From positions 2,170,001-2,234,000 of the forward strand of contig NW_020194628.1 in the NCBI RefSeq assembly GCF_002865645.1: a stretch of 64,000 bases of DNA, written 5' to 3'. Shown piece by piece: positions 32,457 through 43,276 of the stretch (position 1 is the stretch's first letter; every line of letters begins with the position of its first letter). The translations under genes and the position numbers were made by a program. The DNA is from Hyaloscypha bicolor E. Its lineage: Eukaryota > Ascomycota > Leotiomycetes > Helotiales > Hyaloscyphaceae. The notes beneath the pieces were generated by a model that ran no database searches, had not been told where the DNA came from, and saw only the letters and a list, made by a program, of their open reading frames with translations.

Positions 32457-32549
32457 GTTAACGTCCATCCCTGCGTACCGAATAGTAAGGGGTAATAGCT
32501 ATAGCTGCTTTAGTGCTATTAATAGGACGATTAATAATATAGCCAAACT

Positions 32550-32780
32550 GTAACGTCTATCCCTGTGTCCCGAGACGCACCCTGTAGCGAGACAAATTAT
32601 AGGTACTTTAATTTCAAGCGGCTTTAAATCTGCGAACGTGTTAAAATTTCTATTCATTTTTATTTTAGTGTATTATATACCTTCCCCGAACACTCCTAAC
32701 CTATTAATTCCGAAAATTATTATCACGTCGTCGCTACCCTCTTGAATTTACAGAGGACCTCCTTTTATAGTACCCCTTCG
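32550..32780 (-). repeat. Right arm of the ~230-bp inverted repeat pair
   Basis: Starts TAACGTCTATCCCTGTGTCC and ends CTCCTTTTATAGTACCCC, the inverse of 30696..30931. A short extra copy of the inner end (TTAACGTCCATCCCTGCGTA) lies at 32458..32483, just after the gene. Confidence 0.65.
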
Positions 32781-32917
32781 TAATGTGGGGCGGATGGGCC
32801 TGTGGCTTGTGTGGCTTGTACCAGGGAGGTTCTTTGAAAAGGCAGAATTGGCGGTCATCTGTTCTTTGCTTCCTTTCCAACCCGCCAGGAGTCAGCCGTT
32901 TTCGGTCAGCCACAACT

Positions 32918-33075
32918 ATGGCACCCCCACTGGATGTTGCAACGCATATTTTGATCGAAACTTTGCTAAAACAAGGGCTTGAGAACAAGCTAATAGCCTC
33001 AGAAGCCTCGTGCAGCGTGCGCACTGTCCAGAGAATCCGTCTGAAGGGACAGCAGTTCGAAATATCTGGGGGGTG
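32918..33075 (+). pseudogene. Tc1/mariner-type transposase N-terminal fragment
   Basis: Translates MAPPLDVATHILIETLLKQG followed by KLIASEASCSVRTVQRIR, a homeodomain-like helix-turn-helix usual at the start of fungal Tc1/mariner transposases. The frame then diverges from the family and no DDE core follows. Sibling relics are at 14925..15012 and 39432..39512. Confidence 0.55.
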
Positions 33076-33079
33076 CACC

Positions 33080-33946
33080 CCGTCACGCCAAACCCACCAA
33101 ATTTTCCCGATTTTTCAAAGTCTTCAGAAAATACCAAAAACTTCCCAGATCGTAGATAATACTCCAAAAATCGCGAATATCGTGTTTCTTCTTCGAAGTT
33201 GTGGTGTAAGGCCTTTAAATTTAAAGTTGAGCAGTTGAGGGGTGGGGGAGGTTCACAAGTGACACCTCGATGCCTAAGGCCATTAAAATCTAGCTCACCC
33301 AAAGCCAATGCATCTCAAAATCTCTTACCTCCCCATCTACCTACAAAGGACAATGTGAGCCAGCAGTACGTTTCCCGCAAGTCCAACGCCCCCTTCTTCT
33401 AACCCTTTTCCTCTTCAGGCCAGCGAAGATATCCAGACGATCTCGAAGTGCAATACTATTCCAAACACAATCGCATCCATAATAATCCTCAATGCGATCT
33501 TAAGATCTTACCCAAGCCACCTGGGCCAGAAATTGGCATGGCGATTTATGCCGGGTCATTGGGACAAGAAGAAGCAAGACAAGCTGCTATCGCTGAGTAC
33601 CGCGCTCGATTAAGCAAGTTCGTTAGAACTCATTGCCGAATTACCTTAGAGCCTCTAAAATACTATATATATATTTATTACGGTCTCTCTTTATTTACTT
33701 TGCATACAGCCACTTTTGGCCACTACTAATAAATGGATTTTTCAAGCAGCCTTATTATATAACTAGTTGCTGCATGAGAGTTTATTTAATAGGCTTAATA
33801 TATAGAGCCAAAGATGGAGCACTATAACCATGAACGGCTGATTATATATTAAATCATAGCGCTAGCTAACCCCTCACCTTTTTTTTTTTAGCATTGCTTG
33901 GACAACTTGGACGCTCACTCACTAATACCAGCCACAAATTTTTGCC
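33080..33946. other. Intergenic stretch
   Basis: Possible remains of an unidentified coding segment near 33470-33660 (translates AIAEYRARLSKFV), without a credible start. The rest is AT-rich. Confidence 0.3.
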
Positions 33947-34180
33947 ATGCGTTTTATTGTCTTAATGAGTAAGGAGGCGGTAGATACATATTGGAAATGG
34001 AGAAGAGAGGGGGCAGAGAGGAGAAAGAAACCGCTGCAGAGGCTTTTTCGGTGGCTTCGACCTGCAGTCGGCCAGGGCCAGCACGCAACATCATACCAAG
34101 TAGTTCAGGGCGCCGAGGACAGCACACCACCAAGTTACTCTGAGGAATCCTTGTTGCTCAAGAAGGAAGAGGCAAAATGA
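33947..34180 (+). CDS. Small hypothetical ORF
   Basis: A 77-codon ATG frame (MRFIVLMSKEAVDTYWKWRR) that is basic in the middle and ends with PPSYSEESLLLKKEEAK, a composition unlike random sequence. No homologue recognised. Kept only as a possibility. Confidence 0.25.
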   Translation: MRFIVLMSKEAVDTYWKWRREGAERRKKPLQRLFRWLRPAVGQGQHATSYQVVQGAEDSTPPSYSEESLLLKKEEAK

Positions 34181-34279
34181 ATGGCCAAACACAGTCAAAG
34201 AAGAAGCCGATTCCGAATCCTACTATACAAACTTGCGGCTACGGTTGGATTATAAATTAGGTGGAAAACCTAAGTATAG

Positions 34280-34351
34280 CAAGGCGAATTGGGTGTCGCT
34301 AGTTTTTTAGTAAATTATTTTAAGCGGGGTCCATTTCCTGCACTTGTGTAC
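34280..34351 (-). repeat. ~100-bp repeat module, reversed and shortened
   Basis: Reads AAGGCGAATTGGGTGTCGCT and GCGGGGTCCATTTCCTGCAC, lacking the GTGCACAGCC end. Confidence 0.5.
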
Positions 34352-34383
34352 CGAGAATTTTATATTAATACCCATGGCTATTC

Positions 34384-35234
34384 TTAAATACTTGAAATCT
34401 TTACACATCTGAGCGTGTCGTTCTCGGCTCCAGGAGATGAAGCCGCAGGGGCAGGGGCATTGGCTGCTGGTGCGTCCGAATCATCAGCTCTCACACAACC
34501 AGTTTTGGCCGTTAGAGCAGCTGGGCAAACTACTTGTTTGAATAATACGTTTGGGTTATCGGCTCCCTTGAACCAGTCGTATCGCCAATAGCAGCCATCC
34601 TTCAGAGCTGCCGGGAAGCTATCACACGAGGATCTCGATTCGATACCACCATATTGGGCACCCCAGCCCGTGCTTGGGGCTCCAAACATATTTGTGCAGC
34701 CATTAAAGATGCCTACGCCACCACCTGGGATCTGGAATCAAATTTCAGGAAAGTTATAGCTAGATTTTAAAGACGAGAAAGGGGACATACACTAATATCG
34801 AATTGGTTCCCAGCCAAATCTCCACCCGTATTAGTAGCCTGCATAATCATCTTCTTTCCAGTAATTGCCCCACTAGTAAAAGTTAACTCATAGCAAGCAC
34901 AGCACCAGCTTGCTTCTGATCCTCCAGCAATATTTACTGCTGCATAGCCGTAGGCAAGGTTATTATCAATAGCCCATGGTGACTCGTTAGAGCATTGATA
35001 GGCTGGTCCACTAGCGCATCCAGAGGCAGCATTTGAGTCTAGAATAGGTTGATCCCTAATATCGCACATTTGTACTGGATTAGATCCTGTAGCAAGGTTA
35101 AATTTTCCAGGCCAGGCGCAGCTAGGCTTGCAGCAGTCCCAATATCGGGTAGTTGTTCCTGTGCCTGATGCCCCAGCGTTTGCTTGGAGGAAGTACGGGA
35201 GGAGAGCGAGGAGGGTCGTAGTTGAGGATTGCAT
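34384..35234 (-). CDS. GH45 endo-1,4-beta-glucanase (cellulase), secreted
   Basis: Cleaves internal bonds of cellulose outside the cell. CDS complement(join(34384..34731,34791..35234)), 263 residues; the 59-nt intron (GTATGT...TTCCAG) joins [10 protein letters not shown] to [13 protein letters not shown] signal peptide is present ([20 protein letters not shown]). [17 protein letters not shown] carries the catalytic nucleophile-side Asp near residue 33, and NQFDIS carries the acid Asp near 144. Many Cys are placed as in the family ([28 protein letters not shown]). The C-terminus has a short Ala/Pro/Ser linker ([15 protein letters not shown]) but no CBM1 cellulose-binding domain follows. Complete and probably active. 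Confidence 0.93.
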
Positions 35235-35891
35235 CTTGAAATCTTTCTAAGGAATATTGGACTCAAAGATGGGGTAGTGTTTTTTGAAGGAATATTGAGG
35301 TATTCAAGGTACCTGACTAGTAAATGTGGCTACGTATTGATTTGAATACTAGACAGAAACTCAGATGAATAAATAGAAATTCTCGTCAGATTTAAAAGAT
35401 AAAGTACTTCTCTAACTTCGACGTTCAAGCCTAGAAAGAAGCCGTTTCCGGTATAATCGCTTGCAAAACCGGCTTCCCGGGAAGGGAAGCCGGTTTTACA
35501 AGCGACTGCACATATCTTGGGTATTATTGTTGAGATGAAAAACTCCGCAAGGAATGACCAAAGAACTGACCGCAATCTCTTAAGAAGCTGAGCTGTATCG
35601 GAATATTCAAATCGCCGCCCTAAAGATTCACTCGTAACCAACTCAAAAGGCTAAACGAGGCTGTAATGTGCTCATTGCGATGTCTTGAGGAGCAACATTG
35701 GGCTTGTATTGGACTCCTACCACCATGTGGTCCTTGAGTAATTAATTTCCCCAACCTAAAAGAGGTTTTATCCGAGCCTCCTGGGTACCAGCCTAAAGGA
35801 AGTTTCTTCATCAATATCATTTGTTTGTATTAGTTAGTAGGGGAGATCGAGACAGGGTTTTACAAAAGAAAGATCCTGATTTTGCAACACC
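35235..35891. other. Intergenic, with a perfect-looking hairpin
   Basis: No gene. It holds the hairpin at 35458..35504. A segment near 35570-35605 (AATCTCTTAAGAAGCTGAGC) resembles 40725-40755. Confidence 0.45.
35458..35504. repeat. 47-bp hairpin, 21-bp arms
   Basis: CGCTTGCAAAACCGGCTTCC plus C, a 5-base spacer, then the inverse with one mismatch (GGTTTTACAAGCG). It is far too regular for chance. It is not followed by a T run, so not an ordinary terminator. Confidence 0.7.
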
Positions 35892-38163
35892 ATGTCGAGC
35901 CTAGGCGACCCCCTGGACTTTTTGAAGAAGCGTCTGGAACAAAAGGGCCGCTTATATTACTGCGACAACGATTTGGTATTCCTGGAATGTCTCTCGGGAG
36001 GCAAGATTCACATTCGCGTGGAGGTAGAAGAAGATTGCGGAGAGAAAAGGGAATTTACAGTGGTGAGTTCCTCAAATTTCAGCAGTGAACACTAACAATT
36101 GTGAGCTTTAGGCTAGCTATAAAGTATCAGGTCAGCCAGCTAAATTTACAGGAGCTTACAGTGCAGAAGCTTTATCTGGCGAATCAAGGCCTTCTGAATC
36201 GAGAGAAACCTCCGAGAGAAGCATAACCACTACTACTGCCACTACATCCGCGGTTTCAGATAAATTAGTCCCTACGAGCTCTTGCGCTTCGCCAAAGCGA
36301 GGTGCGCCAGGAATCTCGACCCAACCTCCTACGAAGAGGCAGCAAACATCTCAAGTGTCTAGCAAAAGCGCTACCGCTACGTCCACACCCACAAGTAGCC
36401 TAGCACCCGGACGTCTTAATGCGAATGCTACTCCAATAACTCGTCCACTTCAAGCGCTTGCGTTAAAGCTTAAGTCCTCCGTGACTACCGGGCCTTCTTG
36501 GATAACGAAAGACGTTCCAATTTACGATAGCGATATTTCTGAAGACGGGAATGATCAATTCGACCACCCTCACATCGTTTGCAAAGATGTCTGCAATGAC
36601 AAGGCAAAGGGATTATATGGCATGCTTATGGAAGCCGCGACATCGACCCACGAGCAGCCAAATCACTTTAGAGGCCCAGTACATCTATGCAGCAAGAAAA
36701 AGCCCGAAAGGGAGGAGACAACGAAGAGAGCATTCGAGATTGTGACGCGCAATGCAAACCTGGATGATAAAAGTGGCCTTGGAAGGTTATCGTTGGTGAG
36801 TCTATGCCTGGAATTTGCCGATTTAGTGCATGGCGAGTTACAGAAGAAGGGCCAAACATTTGATACCGAACGGAATCGATCATCGAGGGCAAATAAGAAG
36901 TATGGTAAATGGGATGTAAACAACAAAGACTTGGCTCAGGTTATGAACGATATTTTCATGGACGGCAATTTGAATATACCGGATGCAGATTCTAAGTATT
37001 TCATGCTGGAGGCGCAAACGGGAAAAAACTATAGACCACCTGGTAGCTATGATATGAGAAATAGGGCTTTAGAAATCTGGTGCGTATTCTCTGCAACGCC
37101 GTCAAGCACATAGTTGGTCTTTTAATGCTGAATGAAAGGTGTCTCGGAAGGAAATGCCGGATTTTGTTGGAGCAAGCTGGGCCTGGTGCGATATGGTTTG
37201 CAGCTTGGGGTGCTAGTTTCTATCCTCAGTACTCGCTGAAGAAGCGATTTCGCCCATTCTGCCTTAGTCATAAGGGCTTCATTGACGGTGATATGAGATT
37301 CATCCGGTTCGATCGCCATATGTTTACCGCATACGCTGACGAAAGCTGCCTTTACTGGAGAAAACAGATGGAAGATTATGGTATCCCTATTGATGCTACC
37401 CTGGACCCTCCTATGGTTCAACCTGGTGATATGTTTTACCGTGGCGCTTTCAACGAAGGGGCGAGGACCTACAACGTCGAGATGTTCTCACCTAAAGAAA
37501 TCAAAACTTACATCACAAACAGGACAGTTGGAACTGGCTCCAGTGGGATCCCTGATTGGGAAGAGCACATAACGAAGCATGGCGTTTGGTCTCGCAAATA
37601 TCCATGCTGTGCTGTGTGGAATAAACCACCGATTCAAGTTTTCGATACAGAGATTCCAGAGCTCGGAAGAGCTCTCAGGGCAACACGGGTATGTATTATA
37701 TTGCTGAGATAATGTTGATATGCCTGACTGAATCTCAGAAACTGAACCCGGGTGATTATGTTGCGGAACATGCTGGGGTGTGCAGGCGCGAAGAACAGTG
37801 CACAAAAGATGGGGAAACAGGGAATCAAAGTAGGAAGGAGAAAGACAGGATGGAGCTTGTAATACCTGGTGGAGGCAAGTGGCTTATATATCAGGAGAGC
37901 AAGTGTAAGCCGCCCCTTCCGATTGCATACATCTCCGCAATTTTAGTAACCACAAAATAGGGAGCCTCACTAAATACGCCAATCATTATGAGGAGCCGAA
38001 TATTGAATGGGTGACTGAAGAAGTCTCTAATGCCTATCGAATCTTGCTCAGGGTAAAGGAGGGCTGTTGTATCATGCCAGGAGGCGAACTGACGGTTGAC
38101 TACGGTAACCAATACTGGAGAGGTAAACCGACATACAATGGACCAAGATTTATTTTGCACTGA
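35892..38163 (+). CDS. Divergent SET-domain protein
   Basis: CDS join(35892..36062,36112..37079,37139..37688,37739..37904,37961..38163), 685 residues, all introns 49-59 nt and in phase. Start MSSLGDPLDFLKKRLEQKG. Residues about 60-160 are Ser/Thr-rich and disordered. The middle (200-350) has no match. From about 545 a SET pattern appears: ELGRALRATRKLNPGDYVAE, HAG, then KYANHYEEPNIEW (usual RFINHS..PN) and GGELTVDYGNQYW (usual GEELT.DYG). So the AdoMet-site Asn-His and the catalytic Tyr of DYG are kept, but Ser of NHS is replaced by Tyr. There is no post-SET cysteine cluster. Lysine methylation is possible but not assured. Probably nuclear or cytoplasmic. Confidence 0.7.
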
Positions 38164-39431
38164 GCTGGCGTCGCAAAAATATTTAGATCAGGTGCTCGAT
38201 TTAAATCAGCAGTGACGATTTTACGTGGAACGAGGGCGAAAAGGGACATATGCCTTCCATGATATCGTCTCTGATTGCCCTCATGTAGTCACGTGGCCAA
38301 CAATTGATGTTCATCGGACATTGAGAGGCAGCCCACCAATCACATGCAAGCATATGCAGGACGTCATCTCCTGGGCTCTGGTACTAATATTTTCACACTG
38401 GGAGATCTTCCACCGGAAGTCATAGATACATACAGGGTTATTCTTATCATATTGCTCGTCCGCTTCCCAACCACTTAGTCGGAGAAGTGGTAATGCATGT
38501 TCGCCTGGTTGATCAACTCGATCCGCGGTTTGGCTGGCTGGTTCAGCAGCTGTGCCGGCTAGGGCTGTTAAAAGCCGAAAACTCGATATTTGAAGCCCAA
38601 TTGCCGTTTAGCCAGTCAAAGTCAGTGTTTTCCATGTTGGCATGCCTTCCGAGTCGACAAACGTGGAAGCAAAAGGAAAAGATCATTCCTACTATTTATG
38701 CGAAAAGGATAAGTGTCTAACAACCGTATGTATAACTTTCTTCGTATTTAATCGCTGTAAATGTACAAATAATAGCTAACACTTCATAGCCGGCACACGA
38801 GCCTCACTACCTTGATACCATGTCGACAGGCTTGGCGAATTTATCATCAAAGGGCAGGGACGAGTGATAGATACCGGCTGCGCGTATCGCGTCAAAAGAC
38901 GACGATTGGATCTGGCTATGTGGGACGATGACCATAGTAGTTATGGAGGGGGAACAGAGAGGCGAGTGCCTGAGATGCACGCAAGAATCACAGGAACTTC
39001 TACTGGCCGAGAGGGATGGAACCAGAAAGGAGAGGAAGAGGGCTAAGAAAGTGTTAGACGAGATGCTCACTGTTAGCTTCGTCGGAGCTTCACAAACCGT
39101 GGTAGGCCTCGCTAGGTCTCGCCTTGGACTGCTCCTCCCTCTACCTCGTTCCGTCATGAACTTGCATGTGTTCTCATTGGCATTCCGATCCAGATGTTTG
39201 GAGATCTCACGTTGTGGTTTTGGCGATTGTGACATCATTACTGCAGCAGCCCCCCAAATAAAATACAAAGACAATTAAATAAAGCCTAGAAACATCCTCT
39301 CGTGCTTTACGACTTCTTTTCCTCTCGCTGGAAACTTTTTAACGTTACCCATCTGCAAGATTTTTTTCTGAACGGTGCCAAGAGGCGTTGTCCATAACGA
39401 TTGCAGATTTTGGCTCCGGGTATCTACCACA
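38164..39431. other. Intergenic stretch without a secure gene
   Basis: Overlapping ORFs on both strands at 38807..39278 have no family features. A segment near 39170-39230 is shared with 13590-13655. I see no supported gene. Confidence 0.4.
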
Positions 39432-39512
39432 GTGATGCTATTAGCTTATTCTCAAACCCTTTTTTTTAGCAATGCTTTGATCAAAATATGTTGTGCAGCC
39501 CAGTTGCGGAGC
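39432..39512 (-). pseudogene. Relic of the Tc1/mariner-type transposase N-terminus
   Basis: On the minus strand it reads CATATTTTGATCAAAGCATT, then GGGTTTGAGAATAAGCTAAT, matching 32918..33075 and 14925..15012, with indels. Here too a ~100-bp module follows closely. Confidence 0.5.
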
Positions 39513-39551
39513 CATGATCGTGGCTGACAGGGGTAGCGGTACCTGTGAAGT

Positions 39552-39650
39552 ACAAACTAGGCAGGGGTGCACAGCCACAAGTATCTGGAAGTGGAGCCCG
39601 CTTAAAAGAGTTGACTAAAAATTTAGCGACGCTTAATTCGCCTTCTACTG
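39552..39650 (+). repeat. ~100-bp GTAC-bounded repeat module
   Basis: Starts GTACAAACTAGGCAGGGGTG and ends CGCCTTCTACTGTAC, directly abutting the ~380-bp element that begins at 39654. Confidence 0.65.
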
Positions 39651-39653
39651 TAC

Positions 39654-40042
39654 AGATCGCGTGGCGATTATGCATGAATTTGCGCGCCACAGCAGCCACA
39701 AGGCTAATAACGATTTCCTGCATAGTGTTGAGGCCTTAGACCTCAGATAAGACTTCTTTAGAAGTATTAGGGATAGTATAAGCTCGGTGGTGGAGCTGTT
39801 GTAGAGGAATGCTATTATACTATAAATTGAGACCCTTTGCAAATCAGGGATGAAGGCGACGATATAAATGCAATTTTCTAGTAGAAGGGGTTTAGGGTGT
39901 CTGGGAGTAGCTATAGAACATAACTTATAAAAAATTATAAGAGATATTAAGGTATGCACAGATTTTAAGATGCTTTAAGTCAAAGTACCTATCAATTTTT
40001 TTCGGCACACCGGTTTTTTCGGCACGCAGGGATAGACGTTAA
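39654..40042 (+). repeat. Copy of the ~380-bp dispersed element
   Basis: Begins GATCGCGTGGCGATTATGCA and TTTGCGCGCCACAGCAGCC, and ends TTTTTTCGGCACGCAGGGA with TAGACGTTA. It is the best-preserved copy in the window. Confidence 0.65.
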
Positions 40043-41000
40043 ACTAAGCTAAATACTTATTGCTAAAGTACCATAGCTTTTAGCTACAGGAACATTAATA
40101 AGATATCGAAAATTCGTGGTATAGAAGAAGTACGGTCAAGCTCGACAATAATCAAAACATAAAAAATAATCCCTTAAAAAACTTCTCTTGAATATATTAT
40201 AGTAGAATAAGTAAGGAAGCGTTAGGTTATTAAAATTAAAGGGTTAGAAGCCGAATTTATTAATTTGTGTCGAGATTTACGTGATATACCGGTTTACTAC
40301 GGGATTCTCGCTTCGTAGGGATGTCGGTTATAGCTTAGTCCGTGAAACGTGCGAAAAGGTCACATCTTGGCCAGCAGCCCATTGCGCAACTGGTTCGCCT
40401 CCAGCTCCATCTAAATCCACTTGATAACCTTTGCATAAGAATAGTTGTTAGCCCACGGGTAGCGTCGCGTTAGGGTCCCCGTTTAAGGGCATTATGAGAA
40501 ATGTAACGTCTTTATCTACTCGTAATGGAGGAGGATTGCCGACGAAGAGGTGGCTATACGCCCTGCGGTAAAGTATGAAGGCGTGCCAAATGATGAATTT
40601 CCAATACATTGCGAAGCAGTGATAGAAGCTTTCCCGTAAACTCAGTACCAATAGAGCAATAAGCACGATCTGGCTCTTCAAGATACTCCATAATGGGCTG
40701 ATATCCAATTGTGAAAGGATTGAAATCTCTTAAGAAGCTGAACTGTATTGGAATATGCTAACTTCTTATTACTCCAAATCACATTCATTCGTAAATAACT
40801 CAAAGCTACGTATTGTGAACGCCTCCTTGATGTTTTATCTAAACCAAGAAAGAAAATTGCTCGACGAAGTTGGAAGTATAGTCTGCGCAGTCAGTAAAGT
40901 TGAGAGCTGGTTAAAAGAGGGTCTCAGAACCCAGGTCGCCTTTGTCCTGCGCCAATATGAGAGGCATGGCCACGTATTGGTAGCCAGACCTCATTTGCTC
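40043..41000. other. AT-rich repeat-bearing stretch
   Basis: The repeat end at 40266..40331 matches that at 19262. No gene supported. ORFs at 40448 (minus) and 40755 (plus) lack family features. Confidence 0.4.
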
Positions 41001-42239
41001 TCAATCTTCTCTCCTAAAAGTAACAGATAGACCGGGACATTCAATTTCCGGTATCATATGTTTCGGGAGAATAACTGCAAAACTTTGGATTCCCAATGAG
41101 AATGAGTAGAAGTCCTTTCCAAGATTTTGTGCGTCGTCTGCTAGCGCTTTTAGCATCTCAAGGCCTGAAGTAATTTCCATTAGCTTCTGAACGCTAGCTG
41201 TTCCATCTCACTCACTGATCCCTATTTTCCCTGATTCGCCTTGTGCCAATGCCTTAATATCGTCTTCATCGATCGTCGGAACTGGTCGGGGGCCAAAGGA
41301 CTTGGGTAGTATCCCAGTTTCGGCATTGACTTTCAGAATTTCCAGAATGATACCGCTAGTAAGGGCATCTTGGTATTCGTCGGAAGCTTGCCGTTCAGAA
41401 TTGGCTTTCAATCTCTTCGTATTAGAATCATCTACACAAGAGTCCGCATAAGTAGATGGCGAGAAGGCTGCAATGGGAGTAAACTCGACGTTAGGAAGCC
41501 ATTCTCTGAGACGGCTACTGCTCTGCGATTCTTTTGGTGGTTGCGCAAGCAACGTCCTTTCCGGTACTGTGGATGTAGAATCATCGTAAGCCCTCGCTTC
41601 GCTCCAGTGGAACACATCAGGGAGTAGTGTGACGAGGACAGCCTTATCAGGCAAGCTCAAATGGGCAACGAGAGCAGTGTAGTTGTGGAACATAAAATAT
41701 TCTCCCATTTTCGGTGGGGCACAAGAATTTTGGAGTACAGTCTTATATGTTTCGTACAGGCGAGCAAGCAAATAGAGCAGGTTTGAGTTTTCCCATACTA
41801 GGTTCGCTTCCATTTTCCGACACGAACCAAACAATCCAGAATTCTGAGACCAATTTTCGGCGCTTGTTGGTTCGAGCCCCACCTTGCTTAGGGCATGCTG
41901 CTGGGCAACCTTATCAAACTTGGCTCCAAACCCGATTTGCAATATTCCCCGGAAGGTGGCACATCCAATAAGATCGGATACTTGAGCTGAGAGTTGCTGG
42001 TCTGGAAAGAGTCTTGCTGCACAATGCAATAATGTCAAAATAATAGCCCGAGAGAGAATATCGGTCGAGGGGATGGGTAATTGCATTGGGTTCATTAGAT
42101 CGGTGAGCCGAAATATGTAGGATTCCGCGGTTTCCTGGGCACTGAAGGGCAAGACGGGCTCGAGAGAGATTAATCCTCCAAGGTAATTTTTCAACACGTG
42201 CTTATGTCTTATAGACATTGCTTCTTGTACTCCTAACAT
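41001..42239 (-). CDS. Unknown-family protein, complete paralogue of the left-edge gene
   Basis: CDS complement(join(41001..41164,41216..42239)), 395 residues. The 51-nt intron (GTGAGT, branch GCTAAT, TTCAG) joins GKIGI to SLEMLKALADDAQNLGKDF. The start is placed at the ATG at 42239 (MLGVQEAMSIRHKH); the frame and the similarity continue a few codons upstream (DSINICNATIM) to a non-ATG start, so a first exon may be missing as in the paralogue. Blocks shared with gene 1..1283: LTLLHCAARLF, LQNSCAPPKMGEYFMFHNYT, LLPDVFHWSEA. A low-complexity, Ser-rich part follows, then an ordered C-terminus (FSLGIQSFAVILPKHMIPE). No membrane segment, signal peptide or catalytic motif is seen. Function unknown. 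Confidence 0.6.
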
Positions 42240-43276
42240 AATGGTAGCGTTGCAGATGTTTATCGAATCACGGGACAAATATTTGGCGATATAGTAGCTC
42301 GAGTCTCGTTGCTAGTACTTATAGCATTGAAGGCATTGTCGTATTAGAGAAGTTTCTGAGAAAAATTAATAGATTGCGAATTTAAAATAGAAATCTCGCC
42401 AAAATAGGAGTCAAAATAGAAGTCTCGCCAAAATAGGAGTCTCGCCAAAATAGGAGTCTCGCCAAAATAGGAGTCTCGCCAAAATAGGAGTCTCGCCAAA
42501 ATAGGAGTCAGTCTCGCCAAAATAGGAGTCTCGCCAAAATAGGAGTCTTGCCAAGCGGATATTGACAAGACTAGAGATCCACTAATTAGAATAAAAGATG
42601 CCAAAACTGGAGGTCGTGGTTGGGCTCCTATTCTGGCTCCCCATGCCTTCTTGTAACTTTCTAAGCATGCTTCCCTGGTGACCTTTCATAACTTCGCAGT
42701 TATATAAGCTTTATAGCGGGCATGATTTTCGCCATAGCGACTTTCAATCGAGGCCCGGCTTAGGTTATAACACATGAATCTAAGAGGGCCTAGCGACACG
42801 TGACAATTCTGCTAAACTTAACCCAGATTCTAGCTTGCATTTATCTTTCCTTCCTTCCTGGTATAGTACAATACAACGCACAACAACCAAATTCGTGATG
42901 ACAGGTCATCAAACCATTGACGAGGGCGTTATCAATCCACAGATCGGTACCCTCGATTCATCCTCAACTAGTATCTCTAGCGAATACCCACTTCAGTATC
43001 ATAGTCCCGGTGGCACTATTATAAAGCAACCACAGCTATAGCAGATGACTTTGCGAGGAGGATTTGTAGAATTTATTGACCGGGAAAATATCGAAAACCC
43101 TTGTCTCCGATGTTTGCTATGTGGCTGCTGCCGCTGTTGAGCTTCTCGACAGGCACGCAAGACAGACTTTGAGTCAACAACAGCTGAGATAGTGACAACG
43201 TGGCACGACGGTGACGGTAATAAGAGGCAATAACCAAGACACAGAACAAGGGTACAAGCCATTACCGAATGAAGAT
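42240..43276. other. Intergenic with 17-bp minisatellite
   Basis: No gene supported apart from the minisatellite at 42389..42556. The final 60 bases belong to the F-box-like pseudogene copy. An ORF at 42835..43041 has no recognised family. Confidence 0.4.
42389..42556. repeat. 17-bp minisatellite
   Basis: Eight or so units of GTCTCGCCAAAATAGGA with a few indels. The minus-strand ORF here (LLFWRDSYFGETPILAR) is a translation of the repeat. Confidence 0.8.

Noticed and set aside
38807..39278. Overlapping ORFs on both strands
   Set aside because: They are mutually exclusive, have no conserved motif and part of the sequence belongs to a dispersed repeat.
41860..41895. tRNA-like T-loop (GGTTCGAGCCCC)
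   Set aside because: It lies inside the coding exon of the gene at 41001..42239 and no cloverleaf can be folded around it.
42344..42604. Minus-strand ORF over the 17-bp repeat
   Set aside because: Translation of the minisatellite, no start or neighbours that support a gene.
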